From Nitrospirota bacterium (lineage in GTDB: Bacteria > NPL-UPA2 > JAGMAN01), in the NCBI GenBank assembly GCA_030605915.1, contig JAUWHM010000025.1, positions 1 to 5,404 on the forward strand: a stretch of DNA of 5,404 nucleotides. The letters are read 5' to 3'. This document shows positions 4,534 to 5,404 of the stretch, in pieces (positions within the stretch are counted from its first letter, which is position 1; every line of letters starts with the position of its first letter). The notes beneath the pieces were generated by a model. That model did not search any database and was not told where the DNA came from. It worked only from the letters and a program-made list of their open reading frames with translations. The translations under genes and the position numbers were made by a program.

Positions 4534-4917
4534 GTCGTAGTTATCTCTGAGAAGGCCTTGGAGATCATTTCTGCGGTTGAGAAGATGACTGTCCTGGAGC
4601 TCTCAGATTTAGTTAAGGCTCTGGAGGAGAGATTTGGGGTAGTGGCCACTGCCCCAGTAGCGCCGATGCCAACAGCCACTCCGACCGTAGGCAAGGAAGA
4701 AGAAAAGACAGAGTGGAGTGTTCATCTCACTGCTGTGGGTGAGAAGAAAATTCAGGTGATCAAAGAGGTAAGGGCGGTCACCAACCTCGGCCTGAAGGAA
4801 GCCAAGACCCTGGTAGAGGAAGCTCCAAAATCAGTTAAGGAAGGAATGTCGAAGAAGGAAGCGGAAGAGATAAAAGCTAAGTTGGAATCAGCCGGGGCAA
4901 CCGTTGAGCTAAAGTAA
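4150..4917 (+). CDS. rplL: 50S ribosomal protein L7/L12 with long Lys/Glu-rich N-terminal extension
   Basis: L7/L12 is the multicopy stalk protein whose C-terminal domain catches EF-Tu, EF-G, IF2 and release factors. At 255 residues this protein is twice the usual 120-130. Residues 1-128 are low-complexity: by count 29 Glu, 28 Lys and 15 Ala, no Cys, Trp or Phe. Residues 129-165 match the dimerising, L10-binding domain (MTVLELSDLVKALEERFGV, 146-164). Residues 166-186 form a Pro/Thr-containing hinge instead of the common Ala-rich one. Residues 187-255 are a normal factor-binding domain (KKIQVIKEVR, TNLGLKEAKTLVEEAPKSVK, then AGATVELK), with Lys205, Gly214, Leu215 and Lys216 intact. ATG 4150 is chosen over GTG 4144, which lies within the Shine-Dalgarno core, and ATG 4153, which is also possible. 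An internal GTG at 4513 could give a 134-residue normal form. Identity of the C-terminal half is certain; the role of the extension is unknown. Confidence 0.93.
   Translation: MMPKVEAKEESKKGRKKKEEVVEANVEEKKTEIAEQGQKAVTEETEKGKAGLEAEKKEPIVGEEETKAGTVTEEPQKATVKHSQSSAASPQYSSGKEESDAEKMPKASEKKAKAETALEKKVEPKEKKVVVISEKALEIISAVEKMTVLELSDLVKALEERFGVVATAPVAPMPTATPTVGKEEEKTEWSVHLTAVGEKKIQVIKEVRAVTNLGLKEAKTLVEEAPKSVKEGMSKKEAEEIKAKLESAGATVELK
4503..4515 (+). promoter_or_regulatory. Candidate internal translation start for a normal-length L12
   Basis: GGAG at 4503-4506 lies 6 nt before an in-frame GTG at 4513-4515 (Val122 of the long form). Initiation there would produce a 134-residue protein beginning MEPKEKKVVVISEKALEI, close to the size of ordinary L12. 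The region is rich in GGAG by composition, so the match may be chance; it is reported as a candidate only. Confidence 0.35.
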
Positions 4918-4923
4918 ATTTAT

Positions 4924-4930
4924 GGGGGAT
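4924..4930 (+). promoter_or_regulatory. Shine-Dalgarno site of rpoB
   Basis: GGGGGAT lies in the 15-nt rplL-rpoB spacer. Its G-run ends 4 nt before ATG 4933. The other nearby ATG (4922) runs into a TGA after four codons, so 4933 is the only sensible start. Confidence 0.7.
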
Positions 4931-4932
4931 AT

Positions 4933-5404
4933 ATGAGGCAGAACTCAAATCTAATTGAGAGGCAAAGCTTCGCTAAGATCCCAACCATTATGGGTATACC
5001 CAATTTGGTTGATATCCAGAAACGTTCCTACCGGGAGTTTCTCCAGGAAGACCTTCCTCCAGAGAAGCGCAGCGACAGCGGCTTACAGGCGGTCTTTCAG
5101 GGTATCTTTCCGATGACCTCTGAGAGAGGCAAGTGCTCGCTGGAATTTGTCAGCTACTCGGTGGAAAGGCCGGAATATAGTGCTGAGGAATGCCAGAGGA
5201 CAGGAATGACCTATGCTGCTCCCCTCAAGGTGAAACTGAGGCTAATTCTCAGGAAGCAAGGAGAAGAAAATAAAGAGATTGAGGATATAAAGGAACAGGA
5301 GGTCTATCTGGGAGAGCTTCCCCTAATGACTGAAGGGGGGAGCTTCGTCATTAACGGAGCGGAAAGGGTAGTGGTTAGTCAGCTTCACCGCTCTCCCGGC
5401 GTCT
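4933..5404 (+). CDS. rpoB: RNA polymerase beta subunit, N-terminal fragment (3' end outside window)
   Basis: RpoB is the beta subunit of bacterial RNA polymerase and forms one side of the catalytic cleft. The first 157 codons are present and the frame stays open to the window edge. Visible family features are FAKIPTIMGIPNLVDIQKRSYREFL (from residue 13, shown here in two parts: FAKIP and IPNLVDIQKRSYREFL), the SLEFVSYSVERPEYSAEEC segment of the beta1 lobe, TYAAPLKVKLRLI (93-105), and PLMTEGGSFVINGAERVVV continuing into SQLHRSPGV (130-157). The last motif is a hallmark of the beta subunit and lies beside the N-terminal cluster where some rifampicin-resistance changes map. Only rpoB carries this combination; rpoA and rpoC do not. 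It follows rplL by 15 nt, the classic rplKAJL-rpoBC order. Nothing in the fragment looks broken. Confidence 0.97.
   Translation, partial: MRQNSNLIERQSFAKIPTIMGIPNLVDIQKRSYREFLQEDLPPEKRSDSGLQAVFQGIFPMTSERGKCSLEFVSYSVERPEYSAEECQRTGMTYAAPLKVKLRLILRKQGEENKEIEDIKEQEVYLGELPLMTEGGSFVINGAERVVVSQLHRSPGV

Noticed and set aside
4102..4694. Two Leu/Phe/Ser-rich minus-strand frames opposite rplL
   Set aside because: Both result from the purine-rich Lys/Glu codons on the + strand; they show no independent start signals or domain features.
1..5404. Promoters, Rho-independent terminators, IS elements, CRISPR repeats or riboswitches
   Set aside because: Spacers are at most 18 nt and hold only ribosome-binding sites. 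No hairpin followed by a T-run, no inverted terminal repeats and no spaced repeats were seen. Promoters inside coding regions cannot be excluded by eye.

Overview
This window is a densely packed block of core translation and transcription genes from a bacterium, all on the + strand. In order: the 3' end of fusA (EF-G), tuf (EF-Tu), rpmG (L33), a tRNA-Trp gene, secE, nusG, rplK (L11), rplA (L1), rplJ (L10), rplL (L7/L12) and the 5' end of rpoB (RNA polymerase beta). Spacers between genes are 1 to 18 nt and total about 76 nt in 5404 nt. I see no intergenic promoter, terminator, mobile element, CRISPR array or other accessory cargo, and no gene-free stretch longer than 18 nt. The whole block is most simply one transcription unit, or a run of read-through units, entering from upstream of fusA.

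Layout: positions 1-1512 hold the elongation-factor end of a str-type operon (fusA, tuf). Positions 1515-2480 hold rpmG, trnW, secE and nusG, with a tRNA embedded between protein genes. Positions 2482-4917 hold the ribosomal stalk and L1-arm proteins L11, L1, L10 and L12. Position 4933 onward is rpoB. The products work together: EF-G and EF-Tu are recruited and stimulated by the L10/L12 stalk and the L11 region, NusG links RNA polymerase (RpoB) to the leading ribosome, and SecE is part of the protein-export channel.

Organism: certainly bacterial, with bacterial-type L12, SecE and NusG, Shine-Dalgarno sites and a tRNA with encoded CCA. All nine complete stop codons are TAA or TAG. EF-Tu carries the ERGLTIAI switch region and a four-cysteine insert after the G5 loop. 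From memory both resemble EF-Tu of Dehalococcoides (Chloroflexota). I treat that as a weak hint only; an uncultured lineage is equally possible.

The outstanding oddity is rplL. Its C-terminal half is an ordinary L7/L12, but it is preceded in frame by about 128 residues of Lys/Glu-rich, apparently disordered sequence, doubling the usual length. It also contains a possible internal GTG start with its own Shine-Dalgarno sequence that would give a normal-length L12. Secondary points are the Cys4 insert in EF-Tu, tuf's preference for ATA isoleucine codons, a sharp GC mosaic inside rplA, a secE ribosome-binding site beginning at the first base after the tRNA CCA, and no intergenic room for the usual L10 leader.
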